Source: Rhodocyclaceae bacterium
GTDB taxonomy: Bacteria; Pseudomonadota; Gammaproteobacteria; Burkholderiales; Rhodocyclaceae
Assembly: GCA_006218025.1 (NCBI GenBank)
Contig: VBWA01000011.1
Coordinates: 62,001 to 126,000, forward strand
Length of the DNA stretch: 64,000 nucleotides
Direction: 5' to 3'
Below the pieces are notes generated by a model. The model did not search any database, was not told where the DNA came from, and saw only the letters and a program-made list of their open reading frames with translations. Below, one piece after another: positions 27,077 through 37,230 of the stretch. Position 1 is the stretch's first letter; each line of letters starts with the position of its first letter. The translations under genes and the position numbers were made by a program.

Positions 27077-27802
27077 ATGGCCGGACATTCCAAATGGGCC
27101 AATATCCAGCATCGCAAGGGACGTCAGGACGCCAAGCGGGGCAAGGTATTCACCAAGCTGATCAAGGAAATCACCGTCGCCGCCAAGATGGGCGGGGGCG
27201 ATGTCAGCGCCAATCCGCGCTTGCGGCTGGCGATCGAAAAGGCCAAGGCGCAGAGCCTGCCCAAGGACAACATCGATAGCGCAGTCAAGCGCGGCACCGG
27301 GCAACTCGAAGGCGTGAACTACGAGGAAATCCGCTACGAGGGCTACGGCATCAACGGCGCGGCGGTGATGGTGGATTGCCTCACCGACAACAAGGTACGC
27401 ACCGTCGCCGAAGTGCGCCACGCCTTCGCCAAGCACGGCGGCAACATGGGCACCGACGGCAGCGTCGGCTTCCTGTTCACCCACTGCGGCCAGATGCTGT
27501 TTGCCCCCGGCACCAACGAGGCCGCGCTGATGGATGCGGCGATCGAAGCCGGCGCCGACGATGTGGTGACCAACGAGGACGGATCGATCGAAGTCATCAC
27601 CCCGCCCAACGACTTTGCCAACGTCAAGGATGCGCTGGAGCAGGCCGGCTTCAAGCCGGAATTCGGCGAAGTGACCATGAAGCCGCAGAACGAAACCGAG
27701 TTCGAAGGCGAGGATGCGCTGAAAATGCAGAAACTGCTCGACGCCCTGGAGTCCCTCGACGACGTGCAGGAGGTCTACACCACGGCGGTGATCGACGAAT
27801 AA
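27077..27802 (+). CDS. yebC: YebC/PmpR-family translational/transcriptional regulator
   Basis: 241 aa, starting with the family signature [23 protein letters not shown]. Further blocks: [68 protein letters not shown]. Some YebC proteins act on ribosomes stalled at proline-rich stretches, others bind promoters. The ATG at 27077 has CAGGGAAAC upstream. Genomic linkage to ruvC is classical; here a peroxiredoxin and an EamA gene are inserted between. Confidence 0.96.
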   Translation: MAGHSKWANIQHRKGRQDAKRGKVFTKLIKEITVAAKMGGGDVSANPRLRLAIEKAKAQSLPKDNIDSAVKRGTGQLEGVNYEEIRYEGYGINGAAVMVDCLTDNKVRTVAEVRHAFAKHGGNMGTDGSVGFLFTHCGQMLFAPGTNEAALMDAAIEAGADDVVTNEDGSIEVITPPNDFANVKDALEQAGFKPEFGEVTMKPQNETEFEGEDALKMQKLLDALESLDDVQEVYTTAVIDE

Positions 27803-27814
27803 GCGTCCCGAACT

Positions 27815-28351
27815 CTAGCGGACGGCGGCCCTTGCCTGCAGCGCCTTGAGATCGGCCGCGATCTCCTTCGAATGGCGCGCGGCGTCGACCGTCAGGTAGA
27901 CCTTGGCGATGCGGCCCGCCGGATCGACCAGGAAGGTGTAACGCTTCGCCATCTTCATCACTACCCAGTCCGACAGCGCGCCGTATTGGCGCGCCACCTC
28001 TGCCGTGGCATCCGAGAGCAGCGGGAAGGGCAGCTGGTATTTCTCGGCGAAGGCCTTGTGCGAAAGCGTGTCGTCGACGCTGATGCCCACTACCTGCGCG
28101 CCCAGCGCCGTCAGCAGCGAGATGTCGTCGCGAAAGCTGCAGGCTTCCGTCGTGCAGCCCGGCGTGTCGTCCTTGGGATAGAAGTAGAGCACCACCCATT
28201 TTCCGCGCCATTCGGCCAGGCGCCGCGGCGCGCCGTTCTGGTCGGGCAGCGAGAATGCAGGCGCGACGGCGCCGACCACCGGCACCTCGGCCCGCGCCGG
28301 GGTGGCCAGGGCGAACAGGGTCAGCAGTGCTGCGGCAAGCTTGAGAATCAT
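27815..28351 (-). CDS. Exported thiol peroxidase (BCP-type peroxiredoxin)
   Basis: 178 aa. The signal peptide MILKLAAALLTLFALATPARA marks it as periplasmic, unlike cytosolic BCP. The active site is FYPKDDTPGCTTEACSFRD: the peroxidatic Cys in PGC and a resolving Cys five residues later, as in atypical 2-Cys BCP. It should reduce hydrogen or organic peroxides with a periplasmic thiol donor. Convergent with yebC, 12 bp apart. Confidence 0.9.
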   Translation of the reverse strand: MILKLAAALLTLFALATPARAEVPVVGAVAPAFSLPDQNGAPRRLAEWRGKWVVLYFYPKDDTPGCTTEACSFRDDISLLTALGAQVVGISVDDTLSHKAFAEKYQLPFPLLSDATAEVARQYGALSDWVVMKMAKRYTFLVDPAGRIAKVYLTVDAARHSKEIAADLKALQARAAVR

Positions 28352-28455
28352 GGCGTCTCCTCGATCAGTCCGGATGCATCATAGCGCCGCGCCGGCGCGG
28401 CGAATCGGCTACGAATCGGTTACCCTTGCGAACTGAATTTTCGACCGCACTTTTC

Positions 28456-29301
28456 ATGAACCGTTCCGCCCCCCTGTTGTTCGTCGTGCTCTGGAGCACG
28501 GGCTTCATCGGTGCCAAGCTGGGCCTGCCGCATGCCGAGCCGCTGACTTTCCTGCTGATCCGCTATCTGCTGGTGCTTTCGCTGATGACCCTGGTGGCGC
28601 TGGCGATGCGCGCGCCCTGGCCGCGGGATCCGCGGCAGTGGTTTCATATCGGCGTGTCCGGCCTGCTGGTGCATGGCGTGTACCTCGGCGGCGTGTTCAT
28701 TTCCATTTCGAAGGGCCTGCCGGCCGGCGTCGCCAGCCTGGTGGTGGGCATTCAACCGCTGCTGACCGCCGTCGGCGCCGGCTGGCTGCTGAAGGAGGCA
28801 GTGCTGGCGCGCCAATGGTTTGGGCTGGTGCTCGGCTTCGCCGGCGTGGCGCTGGTGGTGTCGGGCAAGCTCGGCAGCGGCTTCGGGCTGGATGCCTTGT
28901 GGCCGGCCCTGGCAGCGCTGCTAGGGATCACGGCCGGCACCCTGTACCAGAAACGCTTTTGTCATGGCTTCGACTGGCGCACCGGCGCCGTCGCGCAATT
29001 CCTGCCAACGGCGGTCGCCACCGCGATAGTTGTCAGCCTGACCGAGAGCTTCCGCGTCGAATGGGTGCCGGACTTCATCTTCGCGCTGACCTGGCTGGTG
29101 CTGGTGCTGTCGGTGGGCGCCATTTCCCTGCTCAACATGCTGATCCGGCGCGGCAGCGCGGTGAATCTGGCCAGCCTGTTCTACTTGGTGCCACCTTGCA
29201 CCGCACTGATCGCCTGGCTGCTGTTCGACGAAAGACTGGCCGGCATGGCGTTGGTCGGGATGGCGCTCGCGGTTTGGGGCGTGTATCTTGCCCGCAAATG
29301 A
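28456..29301 (+). CDS. EamA/DMT-family transporter
   Basis: 281 aa with ten hydrophobic helices and two EamA repeats (second near [21 protein letters not shown]). It is distinct from the paralogue at 24566. The ATG at 28456 has no convincing Shine-Dalgarno sequence, and the frame is open to 28426. It overlaps ruvC by four bases (ATGA), so it is the leading gene of the ruv transcript as drawn. Confidence 0.85.
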   Translation: MNRSAPLLFVVLWSTGFIGAKLGLPHAEPLTFLLIRYLLVLSLMTLVALAMRAPWPRDPRQWFHIGVSGLLVHGVYLGGVFISISKGLPAGVASLVVGIQPLLTAVGAGWLLKEAVLARQWFGLVLGFAGVALVVSGKLGSGFGLDALWPALAALLGITAGTLYQKRFCHGFDWRTGAVAQFLPTAVATAIVVSLTESFRVEWVPDFIFALTWLVLVLSVGAISLLNMLIRRGSAVNLASLFYLVPPCTALIAWLLFDERLAGMALVGMALAVWGVYLARK

Positions 29302-29843
29302 AAGCTCCGGCGCCAACCCCCATCCGCATTCTCGGCATCGACCCCGGTCTGAGGAGCACCGGGTTTGGCGTCATCGACAAGGCAGGCAACACGCTGAGCT
29401 ATGTCGCCAGCGGCTGCATCAAGTCGGATGCGGCGAGCAGCCTGCCGCAGCGGATCAAGACCATCCTCGACGGACTGGTCGAGATCATCGCCACCTACGG
29501 GCCGCAGCAGGCAGCGGTCGAAATCGTCTTCGTCAATGTCAACCCGCAATCCACGCTGCTGCTCGGTCAGGCGCGCGGCGCGGCGATTTCCGCGCTGGTG
29601 ACGGCGAACCTGCCGGTGGCGGAATACACCGCGCTGCAAGTCAAGCAGGCCGTGGTCGGCCACGGCAAGGCGGCGAAGGAACAGGTGCAGGCCATGGTCG
29701 CGCGCCTGCTCAAGCTTCCCGGTACGCCGAGCCCCGATGCCGCCGATGCGCTCGCCTGCGCGATCGCCCACGCCCACGGCGGGCAGGGCATGGGCGCGCT
29801 TTCGACACTAGGCAAACGCATGCGCAACGGAAGGCTGGTCTAA
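29298..29843 (+). CDS. ruvC: Crossover junction endodeoxyribonuclease RuvC
   Basis: 181 aa. It resolves Holliday junctions with RuvAB. The RNase H-like fold shows the first catalytic Asp in [15 protein letters not shown], the Glu in [14 protein letters not shown] and the last acidic pair in [14 protein letters not shown]. Start ATG overlaps the EamA stop. Start of the ruvC-ruvA-ruvB series. Confidence 0.96.
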   Translation: MKAPAPTPIRILGIDPGLRSTGFGVIDKAGNTLSYVASGCIKSDAASSLPQRIKTILDGLVEIIATYGPQQAAVEIVFVNVNPQSTLLLGQARGAAISALVTANLPVAEYTALQVKQAVVGHGKAAKEQVQAMVARLLKLPGTPSPDAADALACAIAHAHGGQGMGALSTLGKRMRNGRLV

Positions 29844-29871
29844 TGACCTCGATTCACTACGGAGCCAAACC

Positions 29872-30468
29872 ATGATTGGTCGCATCACAGGAACCCTCAT
29901 CGAAAAGAACCCGCCATCGATCACCGTGGATGTGCACGGCCTCGGCTATGAAGTCGATGTGCCGATGAGCACCTTCTACAACCTGCCGGCCACCGGCGAA
30001 AAAGTCTCGCTGCACACGCACCTGATCGTGCGCGAGGACGGCCACTATCTCTACGGTTTCGCCTCCGACGACGAGCGCACCGCATTCCGCCAGTTGCTGA
30101 AGATTTCCGGCGTCGGCGCGCGCACGGCACTGGCCGTACTCTCGGGCATGTCGGTGACGGAACTGGCTCAGGCGGTGACCCTGCAGGAAACCGGACGGCT
30201 GACCAAGGTGCCGGGCATCGGCAAGAAGACCGCCGAACGCCTGCTGCTCGAACTGCGCGACCGGCTGCCGAAAACGCTGGCCGGCACAGGCACAAGAGTC
30301 GGCGCTGGCGATACGGCGGCTGATGCTGCCTCCGACATCATGAACGCACTGCTGGCACTCGGCTACAACGAACGCGAGGCGCTCGGTGCAATGAAGGCGC
30401 TGGCCGCCGATGTTTCGGTCTCCGACGGCATTCGCGCGGCGCTCAAGCTGCTTTCCAAGTCATCATGA
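29872..30468 (+). CDS. ruvA: Holliday junction branch migration protein RuvA
   Basis: 198 aa. OB-fold start [31 protein letters not shown], two helix-hairpin-helix motifs ([16 protein letters not shown] and [18 protein letters not shown]) and the flexible domain III ([21 protein letters not shown]). It tetramerises on junction DNA and loads RuvB. The linker before domain III holds a copy of the dispersed repeat (VGAGDTA). Confidence 0.97.
   Translation: MIGRITGTLIEKNPPSITVDVHGLGYEVDVPMSTFYNLPATGEKVSLHTHLIVREDGHYLYGFASDDERTAFRQLLKISGVGARTALAVLSGMSVTELAQAVTLQETGRLTKVPGIGKKTAERLLLELRDRLPKTLAGTGTRVGAGDTAADAASDIMNALLALGYNEREALGAMKALAADVSVSDGIRAALKLLSKSS
30297..30318 (+). repeat. Dispersed ~22-bp repeat, copy 4
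   Basis: Core AGTCGGCGCTGGCG followed by ATACGGCG. It sits in the linker of ruvA between the HhH domain and domain III, encoding VGAGDTA. Confidence 0.7.
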
Positions 30469-30503
30469 GCCAAGCGCGACGCCGCCTCGGCTAAACTGTT
30501 GCC

Positions 30504-31510
<1,007 letters not shown>

Positions 31511-31514
<4 letters not shown>

Positions 31515-31930
31515 CAGCTTCCCTTTCCGAAATCCGGCTGCGGGTGTATTACGAAGACACCGATGCCGCCGGCATCGTCTATTACGCGAATTACTTCCGC
31601 TTCCTCGAGCGAGGCCGCACCGAGTTGCTGCGCGCGCTGGGGCATGACCAGAACGCATTGATGAAAGAAGGCATCGCCTTCGCGGTGCGCTCGGCCAGCG
31701 CCGAATTTCTCAAGCCGGCGCGGCTGGATGACCAGCTTGTGGTGGCAAGCGGCATCGCCGAGCTCGGCCGCGCGCAACTGACATTCGCCCAGCGCATCCG
31801 GCGCGACAACGAACTGCTGCTTGATGCGAAAATACGCATTGCCTGCATCGATCCGGCTGCCGGTCGCCCGATCCGGATGCCGCGCGCCCTTCACGAACAA
31901 TTGTCGGCCCTGCCCGGACTTTCGCGATGA
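31511..31930 (+). CDS. ybgC: Tol-Pal-associated acyl-CoA thioesterase YbgC
   Basis: 139 aa hot-dog-fold thioesterase. The family signature [28 protein letters not shown] carries the catalytic Asp, and [13 protein letters not shown] follows. YbgC hydrolyses short acyl-CoA or acyl-ACP esters and begins the tol-pal operon in most proteobacteria. ATGA overlaps on both sides (ruvB and tolQ). Confidence 0.95.
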
Positions 31931-32604
31931 ACGTTACCCAAGACCTTTCCATCATCGAACTCATCATCCACGCCAGCCTGGTGGTCAAGCTGGTGATGCT
32001 GCTGCTGACGCTGGTGTCGCTGACGTCCTGGTACTGGATCTTCCGCAAGGCCTTCGCCATTCGCGACGCGCGGACCAAGACAGACAAGTTCGAACGGGAT
32101 TTCTGGAGCGGCGGCGACCTCAACGCCCTGTATCAGAGCGCGATCAACAACCGCCACCAGACCGGCGCACTGGAGCGCATTTTCGAATCCGGCTACCGCG
32201 AGTTCGCCAAACTGCGCGGGCAGAAGACCATCGACCCGACGGCCGTGGTCGATGGTGCGCGACGCGCGATGCGCGCCACTTATCAGCGCGAGATCGACGA
32301 TCTCGAAGCGCACCTGGCATTCCTCGCCTCGGTCGGTTCGGTCTCGCCCTACGTCGGCCTGTTCGGCACGGTGTGGGGCATCATGCACGCCTTCCGCGGA
32401 CTGGCCAACATGAGCACGGCGACGCTGTCCGCCGTCGCGCCGGGCATTGCCGAAGCACTGGTCGCCACGGCCATCGGCCTCTTCGCCGCGATTCCGGCGG
32501 TGATCGCCTACAACCGCTTCGCCCATGATGTGGACCGCGTCGCGGTGCGCTTCGAGAGCTTCATGGAAGAGTTCTCCAACATCCTGCAGCGGCAAACACG
32601 ATGA
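31927..32604 (+). CDS. tolQ: TolQ proton-channel subunit
   Basis: 225 aa. Three membrane helices: about residues 15-37, 135-157 (SVGSVSPYVGLFGTVWGIMHAF) and 165-190 (PGIAEALVATAIGLFAAIPAVIAYN). It works with TolR to convert proton motive force into movement of TolA, keeping the outer membrane attached during division. Loop 2-3 contains the conserved GLFGTVWG and the Thr/Glu residues lining the channel. Confidence 0.96.
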   Translation: MNVTQDLSIIELIIHASLVVKLVMLLLTLVSLTSWYWIFRKAFAIRDARTKTDKFERDFWSGGDLNALYQSAINNRHQTGALERIFESGYREFAKLRGQKTIDPTAVVDGARRAMRATYQREIDDLEAHLAFLASVGSVSPYVGLFGTVWGIMHAFRGLANMSTATLSAVAPGIAEALVATAIGLFAAIPAVIAYNRFAHDVDRVAVRFESFMEEFSNILQRQTR

Positions 32605-32753
32605 GGGTTTGCGTAAACTTATTCGCCGCGATTCGCGGCGCAAACATGGTCACCCCCTTTCCGGGAAAGGGGGCCGGGGGGATTGCTCAACGAAATATCA
32701 TGAGCCGCCGCTTTCTCATGGGTGATCACCCATGAGAAAGCGGCGGCTCATGA
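32605..32753 (+). repeat. Structured insert between tolQ and tolR with a perfect 56-bp palindrome
   Basis: The region holds CGCCGCG/CGCGGCG and CCCCCTTT/AAAGGGGG hairpins, then a perfect inverted repeat with 28-nt arms and no spacer (32698-32725 and 32726-32753). The right arm contains the first seven codons of tolR (MRKRRLM). The left arm is their exact mirror image, so it looks like an inverted duplication of the tolR 5' end attached to a REP-like element. Confidence 0.75.
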
Positions 32754-33148
32754 ATGAGATCAACGTCGTTCCTTACATCGACGTGATGCTGGTGCTGCTG
32801 GTGATCTTCATGGTCACCGCACCGATGATCCAGACCGGCAGCGTCGATCTGCCGAGCGTCGGCAAGAGCAGCCAGCCGCCGGTGGCACCGCTGGAAGTCA
32901 TCATCAAGGCCGACGCTTCCCTGGCGCTGCGCGACCGCGCCAAAGGCGGTCCGGAGCAACTCGTGACCCGCGCCGACCTTCCCGCCCGGATCAAGGAAGC
33001 GCAGGCGGCCAATCCGCAACAGGCGGTGCTGATCGCCGGCGACCGCAGCGTGAAATACGAAGCAGTGCTGGGCGTAATGGACGAATTGCAGCGTCAGCAG
33101 GTGACGAAGATCGGCCTGTTGGTGCAACCAGCGGCTGCGGCGAAATAG
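32732..33148 (+). CDS. tolR: TolR proton-channel/peptidoglycan-binding subunit
   Basis: 138 aa. The single N-terminal helix carries the essential Asp in NVVPYIDVMLVLLVIFMVTAP. The periplasmic ExbD/TolR domain follows (VDLPSVGKSSQPP, ALRDR, ARIKEAQAANPQQAVLIAGDRSVKYEAVLGVMDELQ). The N-terminus is short (MRKRRLMNEI) and lies in the palindrome. An 11-codon open frame from the mirrored ATG at 32700 ends in a TGA overlapping the tolR ATG, so coupling or a frameshift there is possible. tolQ and tolR normally abut closely, and the 127-bp gap here is unusual. Confidence 0.93.
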   Translation: MRKRRLMNEINVVPYIDVMLVLLVIFMVTAPMIQTGSVDLPSVGKSSQPPVAPLEVIIKADASLALRDRAKGGPEQLVTRADLPARIKEAQAANPQQAVLIAGDRSVKYEAVLGVMDELQRQQVTKIGLLVQPAAAAK

Positions 33149-33898
33149 GTGAGCGAATCTCCAATCCTGCCGCCGCGCAACGCGGCCGGCAAACGTATTT
33201 CCATCGCACTGGCAATCGCCGTGCACCTGCTGCTCGCCGGCTTCCTGTTCTATGGAGTGCGCTGGCAAACCAAGGCTACGGACGTGGTCGAAGTGGAACT
33301 GGTGCGCGCCGTTCCGGAGCCTGCCGCCGTTGTCACCCCGGCCGCCCCGGTCGCCGTACCGCCAGCGCCGACTGTCGAGCCGCCCCCGGCGCCCGAGCCG
33401 AAGGCAGAACCTGCGCCGCCGCCGCCGAAACCCGATATCGCCATCAAGGAAAAGCCCAAGCCGAAACAGCCGCCCAGGCCTGAACCGGCCCCGCGCATCG
33501 ACCCCTTCAAGGAACAGCTCAAGCGCGAAGCCGAACAACTGACGCAGCGCAAGCAAGCCGACAGCGCCGCACAGGAGTTCGCGCAGAAACAGGCGGCGCA
33601 GGCCAGCGCGGCACGCAGCAAGGCCATGGCGGATTATCTCGGCCGCATCCGCGGCAAGATTCGCGGCAACATCGTGGTGCCGCCGGAAATCAGGGGCAAT
33701 CCGGAGGCGGTGTTCGACGTCACGCAATTGCCGAGCGGCGAAATCGTCACCGTGCGCCTCAAACGTTCATCCGGCCACGCAGCACTCGACGCCGCCATCG
33801 AACGCGCCATTCTCAAGTCCAATCCGCTGCCCAAACCGCAGCCAGCAGACTTGTTCGAACGCTCCCTCGAACTGCGCTTCAAGCCGCTCGATGAGTGA
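33149..33898 (+). CDS. tolA: TolA energy-transducing protein
   Basis: 249 aa with a GTG start directly after the tolR stop. One N-terminal helix (ISIALAIAVHLLLAGFLFYGV) has the conserved S-H-type face for TolQR contact. A Pro/Ala/Lys-rich spanner (about 55-170) and a compact C-terminal domain (RGNIVVPPEIRGNPEAVFDVTQLPSGEIVTVRLKRSSG) follow, resembling TonB/TolA C-terminal domains that meet TolB/Pal. The proline stretch contains a dispersed repeat (AVPPAPT). Confidence 0.92.
   Translation: MSESPILPPRNAAGKRISIALAIAVHLLLAGFLFYGVRWQTKATDVVEVELVRAVPEPAAVVTPAAPVAVPPAPTVEPPPAPEPKAEPAPPPPKPDIAIKEKPKPKQPPRPEPAPRIDPFKEQLKREAEQLTQRKQADSAAQEFAQKQAAQASAARSKAMADYLGRIRGKIRGNIVVPPEIRGNPEAVFDVTQLPSGEIVTVRLKRSSGHAALDAAIERAILKSNPLPKPQPADLFERSLELRFKPLDE
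33352..33373 (-). repeat. Dispersed ~22-bp repeat, copy 5
   Basis: Identical in sequence to copies 1 and 2, on the minus strand. Within tolA it encodes AVPPAPT, a different frame and orientation from the ruvA copy. Confidence 0.7.
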
Positions 33899-33937
33899 GG
33901 CCGGAGCGTCACGGGCCGAGGCGTTATAATCCGTCCG

Positions 33938-35209
33938 ATGAAATTCCAACGTCTTGTCCTTGCCTGCACCGCCGCTCTGACCCTGTGTTCGGCCGCTGCC
34001 CAGGCGCAACTCATGGTCGAAATTACCGGCGCCGGCGCCAACCGCCTGCCCGTGGCGATTGCCGACTTCACCGGCGAACGCATCGTCGCCCAGGCACTCA
34101 CCTCGGTGGTGCGTGCCGACCTCGAACGCAGCGGCCTGTTCCGCCTGGTCGATGCCGGCGGCCCACTGGCCGACAATGCCACCCCGGCCTTCGAAGACCT
34201 CAAGTCCCGCGGCGCCGATGCGGTTGCCGGCGGCAGCGTGGCCACCGCGGCCGATGGCCGTTACGAGACCCGGGTGCGCCTGTCCGACGTGCCGAAGCAG
34301 GCCGTGCTCGGCAATCCGGCCTACCTGCATACCGGTGCGCAATTGCGCGCGACGGCCCATCGCATCGCCGATTTCATCTACGAGAAGCTCACCGGAGAAC
34401 CCGGCGTGTTCTCGACGCGCATCGCCTATGTCGTGAAGAGCACCGGCCGCTACGAACTGAAAATCGCCGATGCCGACGGCAGCAACGATCAGGCCGCGCT
34501 GGCGTCGCGCGAGCCGATCATCTCGCCGGCGTGGTCGCCCGACGGCGGCAAGCTCGCCTATGTGTCCTTCGAGGCCAAGAAACCGGTGGTTTATGTGCAC
34601 GACCTTGCCAGCGGCCGCCGCCATGTCGCCGCCAACTTCAAGGGTTCGAATTCGGCGCCGGCCTGGTCGCCCGACGGCAAGCAGCTGGCCGTGGTGCTGA
34701 CCAAGGACGGCTCGTCACAACTTTACGTGGTCAATGCCGACGGCAGCGGCGTGACGCGCATCGCCACATCGTCCGGCATCGATACAGAGCCGCGCTGGTC
34801 GCCCGACCGCCAGTTCATCTACTTCACTTCCGATCGCGGCGGCAGCCCGCAGATCTACCGCATCGCAAGCTCGGGGGGCAATGCCGAGCGGATCACCTTC
34901 GAAGGCAGTTACAACGTCACGCCACGGCCCTCACCGGACGGCAAGAGCCTCGCCTTCATTGCCAGAAACGGCAGCCGCTTCCAGCTGGCGCTGATGGATC
35001 TGGCGACCAAGCAGACGCAGATTCTGACCGACTCGACCAAGGATGAGTCGCCCAGTTTCGCCCCCAACGGCCGCATGATCCTCTATGCCACCGAAATTGG
35101 CGGGCGCGGCGTGCTGGCGGCTGTCTCCAGCGACGGCCGGGTCAAGCAAAAGCTCTCCGTGCAGGCCGCCGACGTGCGGGAACCTGCCTGGGGCCCGCTG
35201 GTCCGATAG
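33938..35209 (+). CDS. tolB: TolB periplasmic beta-propeller
   Basis: 423 aa with signal peptide ending AAAQA. The N-terminal TolB_N domain (about 25-150) precedes a six-bladed propeller with recurring WSPDG/PSPDGK elements (SPAWSPDGGKLAYVSFE, APAWSPDGKQLAVVL, EPRWSPDRQFIYFTSD, TPRPSPDGKSLAFIA). The usual TolB box after the signal (IEI/VEITG) is seen as MVEITGAGANRLPVAI. It binds Pal and TolA at the septum. Confidence 0.96.
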   Translation: MKFQRLVLACTAALTLCSAAAQAQLMVEITGAGANRLPVAIADFTGERIVAQALTSVVRADLERSGLFRLVDAGGPLADNATPAFEDLKSRGADAVAGGSVATAADGRYETRVRLSDVPKQAVLGNPAYLHTGAQLRATAHRIADFIYEKLTGEPGVFSTRIAYVVKSTGRYELKIADADGSNDQAALASREPIISPAWSPDGGKLAYVSFEAKKPVVYVHDLASGRRHVAANFKGSNSAPAWSPDGKQLAVVLTKDGSSQLYVVNADGSGVTRIATSSGIDTEPRWSPDRQFIYFTSDRGGSPQIYRIASSGGNAERITFEGSYNVTPRPSPDGKSLAFIARNGSRFQLALMDLATKQTQILTDSTKDESPSFAPNGRMILYATEIGGRGVLAAVSSDGRVKQKLSVQAADVREPAWGPLVR

Positions 35210-35245
35210 AATATTTCCGCAGCCGACATCATCAAGGAAACCATC

Positions 35246-35803
35246 ATGCGCGCACGCCTCCTCATTTCCCTCCCGGCCCTCTCCGCCCTGACTCTGCTGC
35301 TCGCCGCCTGCGGCTCGCAGCCGCCGGCGCCCGAACAGGGCGCGGCAGGCGTCGAATCGCGCACGCCCAGCGCGGTCAAGGTCGACACCTCGCCCGTGAC
35401 CACGGTGCAGCCGGACAAGTTCGATCCCAACAGCATCGCCGCGCTGAAGGATCCGCGCAGCCCCCTGTCGAAGCGCAGCGTCTACTTCGACTACGACAGC
35501 TATGTGGTGAAGGACGAGTTTCAGGCGCTGCTGACCGCCCATGGCAAGTTTCTCTCGGCGAATCCGAAAATGAAAATGCTGATCCAGGGCAATGCCGACG
35601 AGCGCGGCAGCCGCGAGTACAACCTGGCGCTGGGCCAGAAGCGTGCCGAGGCGGTCAAGAAGACGCTGGCCCTGCTCGGCGCGCGGGAAGACCAGCTCGA
35701 AGCCGTCAGCCTTGGCGAGGAGAAGCCGGCCTGCACTGAATCCAGCGAAGACTGCTGGGCGAAGAATCGCCGCGGCGACATGCTCTACTCGGGCGAGTTC
35801 TGA
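35246..35803 (+). CDS. pal: Peptidoglycan-associated lipoprotein Pal
   Basis: 185 aa. The lipobox LLLAACGS gives an outer-membrane lipoprotein. The OmpA-like domain has VYFDYDSYVVKDEF, MLIQGNADERGSREYNLALGQKRAEAVKKTL and CWAKNRRGDM, whose Asp and Arg bind meso-diaminopimelate. A longer proline-rich N-terminal spacer (about 25-60) separates the anchor from the domain. Confidence 0.96.
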   Translation: MRARLLISLPALSALTLLLAACGSQPPAPEQGAAGVESRTPSAVKVDTSPVTTVQPDKFDPNSIAALKDPRSPLSKRSVYFDYDSYVVKDEFQALLTAHGKFLSANPKMKMLIQGNADERGSREYNLALGQKRAEAVKKTLALLGAREDQLEAVSLGEEKPACTESSEDCWAKNRRGDMLYSGEF

Positions 35804-35805
35804 GC

Positions 35806-36567
35806 ATGACCCGCAGCCTGGCGTTGCGGGCGGCTGCGCTGCTCCCGGCGCTGCTGCTGGCGGCGACGCTGGCCCTGCCTGCGCGCGCAGGGATGTTCGA
35901 CGACGAGGAAGCGCGCAGGCAAATTGAACAGTTGCGCGAGCAACTGCGAACGGAAGTGGCCGATCTTGCCAAACGCACCGACACCGTCAGCCGCAACCAG
36001 ATCGACTTCGCCAACCAGATCGAGGCCATCAAGTCCGATATCGCCAAATTGCGTGGCCAGATTGAAGTTCTGACCTACGGACTCGAGGCGGCGCAGAAAC
36101 GCCAACAGGATTTTTACGTCGACCTCGACAATCGGCTGCGGAAACTCGAAAAGCCGCCCGCCGACGCCAAGGCCGAGCCGGCGAAAGCCGACCCCGCGCA
36201 GGAAACCCGTGACTACGAAATTGCGCTGGCCGCCCTCAAGGCCGCCAAGTTCAAGGAAGCCGCGGCCTCCTTTGTTGCCTTCATCAAGACCTACCCAAAC
36301 GGCAGCCTGGCGGCCTCGGCCCACTACTGGGGCGCTTACGCCCAAGCCCAGGCGAAAGACCACGCCGCCGCCGCCGAACTCTTCGGCAAGTTTGCCGCCG
36401 GCTGGCCCACCGATGATCGCGCACCGGCCGCGCTGGAAAGCCGCATTGCAAGCCTCGAAGCGGGCAAGGACTGGAAGGGCGTCAGGGCCACCCTCGAGCA
36501 GTTGGCCGAACGCTATCCCAACAGCGACGCTGGCAAGAGGGCAAAGCTCAGGCTGAAGAAGAAGTAG
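35806..36567 (+). CDS. cpoB: CpoB/YbgF cell-division coordinator
   Basis: 253 aa, signal peptide ending ARAG. A coiled-coil trimerisation region (about 30-105, heptads of Leu/Ile in QIEQLREQLRTEVADLAKRTD) and a C-terminal TPR domain (three YitN-like repeats from YEIALAALKAAKFKEAAASF) match YbgF. It couples Tol-Pal to peptidoglycan synthesis at the septum. Two-base gap after pal. Confidence 0.93.
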   Translation: MTRSLALRAAALLPALLLAATLALPARAGMFDDEEARRQIEQLREQLRTEVADLAKRTDTVSRNQIDFANQIEAIKSDIAKLRGQIEVLTYGLEAAQKRQQDFYVDLDNRLRKLEKPPADAKAEPAKADPAQETRDYEIALAALKAAKFKEAAASFVAFIKTYPNGSLAASAHYWGAYAQAQAKDHAAAAELFGKFAAGWPTDDRAPAALESRIASLEAGKDWKGVRATLEQLAERYPNSDAGKRAKLRLKKK

Positions 36568-36569
36568 CA

Positions 36570-37214
36570 GTGCCCGCAACGCTGCGCATCACCGAAATCT
36601 TTCACTCCATCCAGGGCGAATCGAGCCGCGTCGGGCTGCCGACGGTGTTTGTGCGGCTCACCGGCTGCCCCTTGCGCTGCGTCTGGTGCGATACCGAATA
36701 CGCTTTCAGCGGCGGCGAAACCCTGGCGATCAAGGACATCCTGCAGCGCGTCGCCAGGTTCGACTGCGCGACGGTCTGCGTCACCGGCGGCGAACCGCTG
36801 GCACAAAAACACTGCCTGACGCTGCTGGCCGCCCTGTGCGACGCCGGCCATTCGGTATCGATTGAAACCAGCGGCGCACTCGACATCGGCGGCGTCGATC
36901 CGCGCGTGGCGCGCATCATCGACCTCAAGGCGCCCGGCTCGGGAGAACAGGCGAAAAACCGCTGGGAAAATCTCGACCTGCTGACGGCCGGCGACGAGTT
37001 GAAGTTCGTTCTCGCCTCGCGCGGGGACTACGACTGGGCCGTATCGGCGTGTCGCCAGCGCCGACTTTTCGAGCGCTGCCCGGTGCTGTTCTCACCCGTG
37101 CAGGGGCAACTCGATCCGGCGCAGCTTGCGCAATGGATCATGGACGACCGCCTGCCGGTGCGCTTTCAGCTGCAGTTGCACAAAGTCCTCTGGAGCGACG
37201 CCAGGGGGCGTTGA
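36570..37214 (+). CDS. queE: 7-carboxy-7-deazaguanine synthase
   Basis: 214 aa radical SAM enzyme of queuosine precursor synthesis, converting 6-carboxytetrahydropterin to CDG. The start FHSIQGESSRVGLPTVFVRL and the cluster motif C-x3-C-x2-C in GCPLRCVWCDTEYAF are characteristic, followed by VTGGEPL and SIETSGALD. GTG start two bases after cpoB, in line with the frequent pal-cpoB-queE order. queC is not next to it. The C-terminal part contains a dispersed repeat (RQRRL). Confidence 0.95.
   Translation: MPATLRITEIFHSIQGESSRVGLPTVFVRLTGCPLRCVWCDTEYAFSGGETLAIKDILQRVARFDCATVCVTGGEPLAQKHCLTLLAALCDAGHSVSIETSGALDIGGVDPRVARIIDLKAPGSGEQAKNRWENLDLLTAGDELKFVLASRGDYDWAVSACRQRRLFERCPVLFSPVQGQLDPAQLAQWIMDDRLPVRFQLQLHKVLWSDARGR
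37045..37066 (-). repeat. Dispersed ~22-bp repeat, copy 6
   Basis: Core AGTCGGCGCTGGCG followed by ACACGCCG, minus strand, inside queE. The translated peptide is SACRQRRL, the same phase as in lolB. Confidence 0.65.
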
Positions 37215-37230
37215 CGGGAACAGCCTCCCG

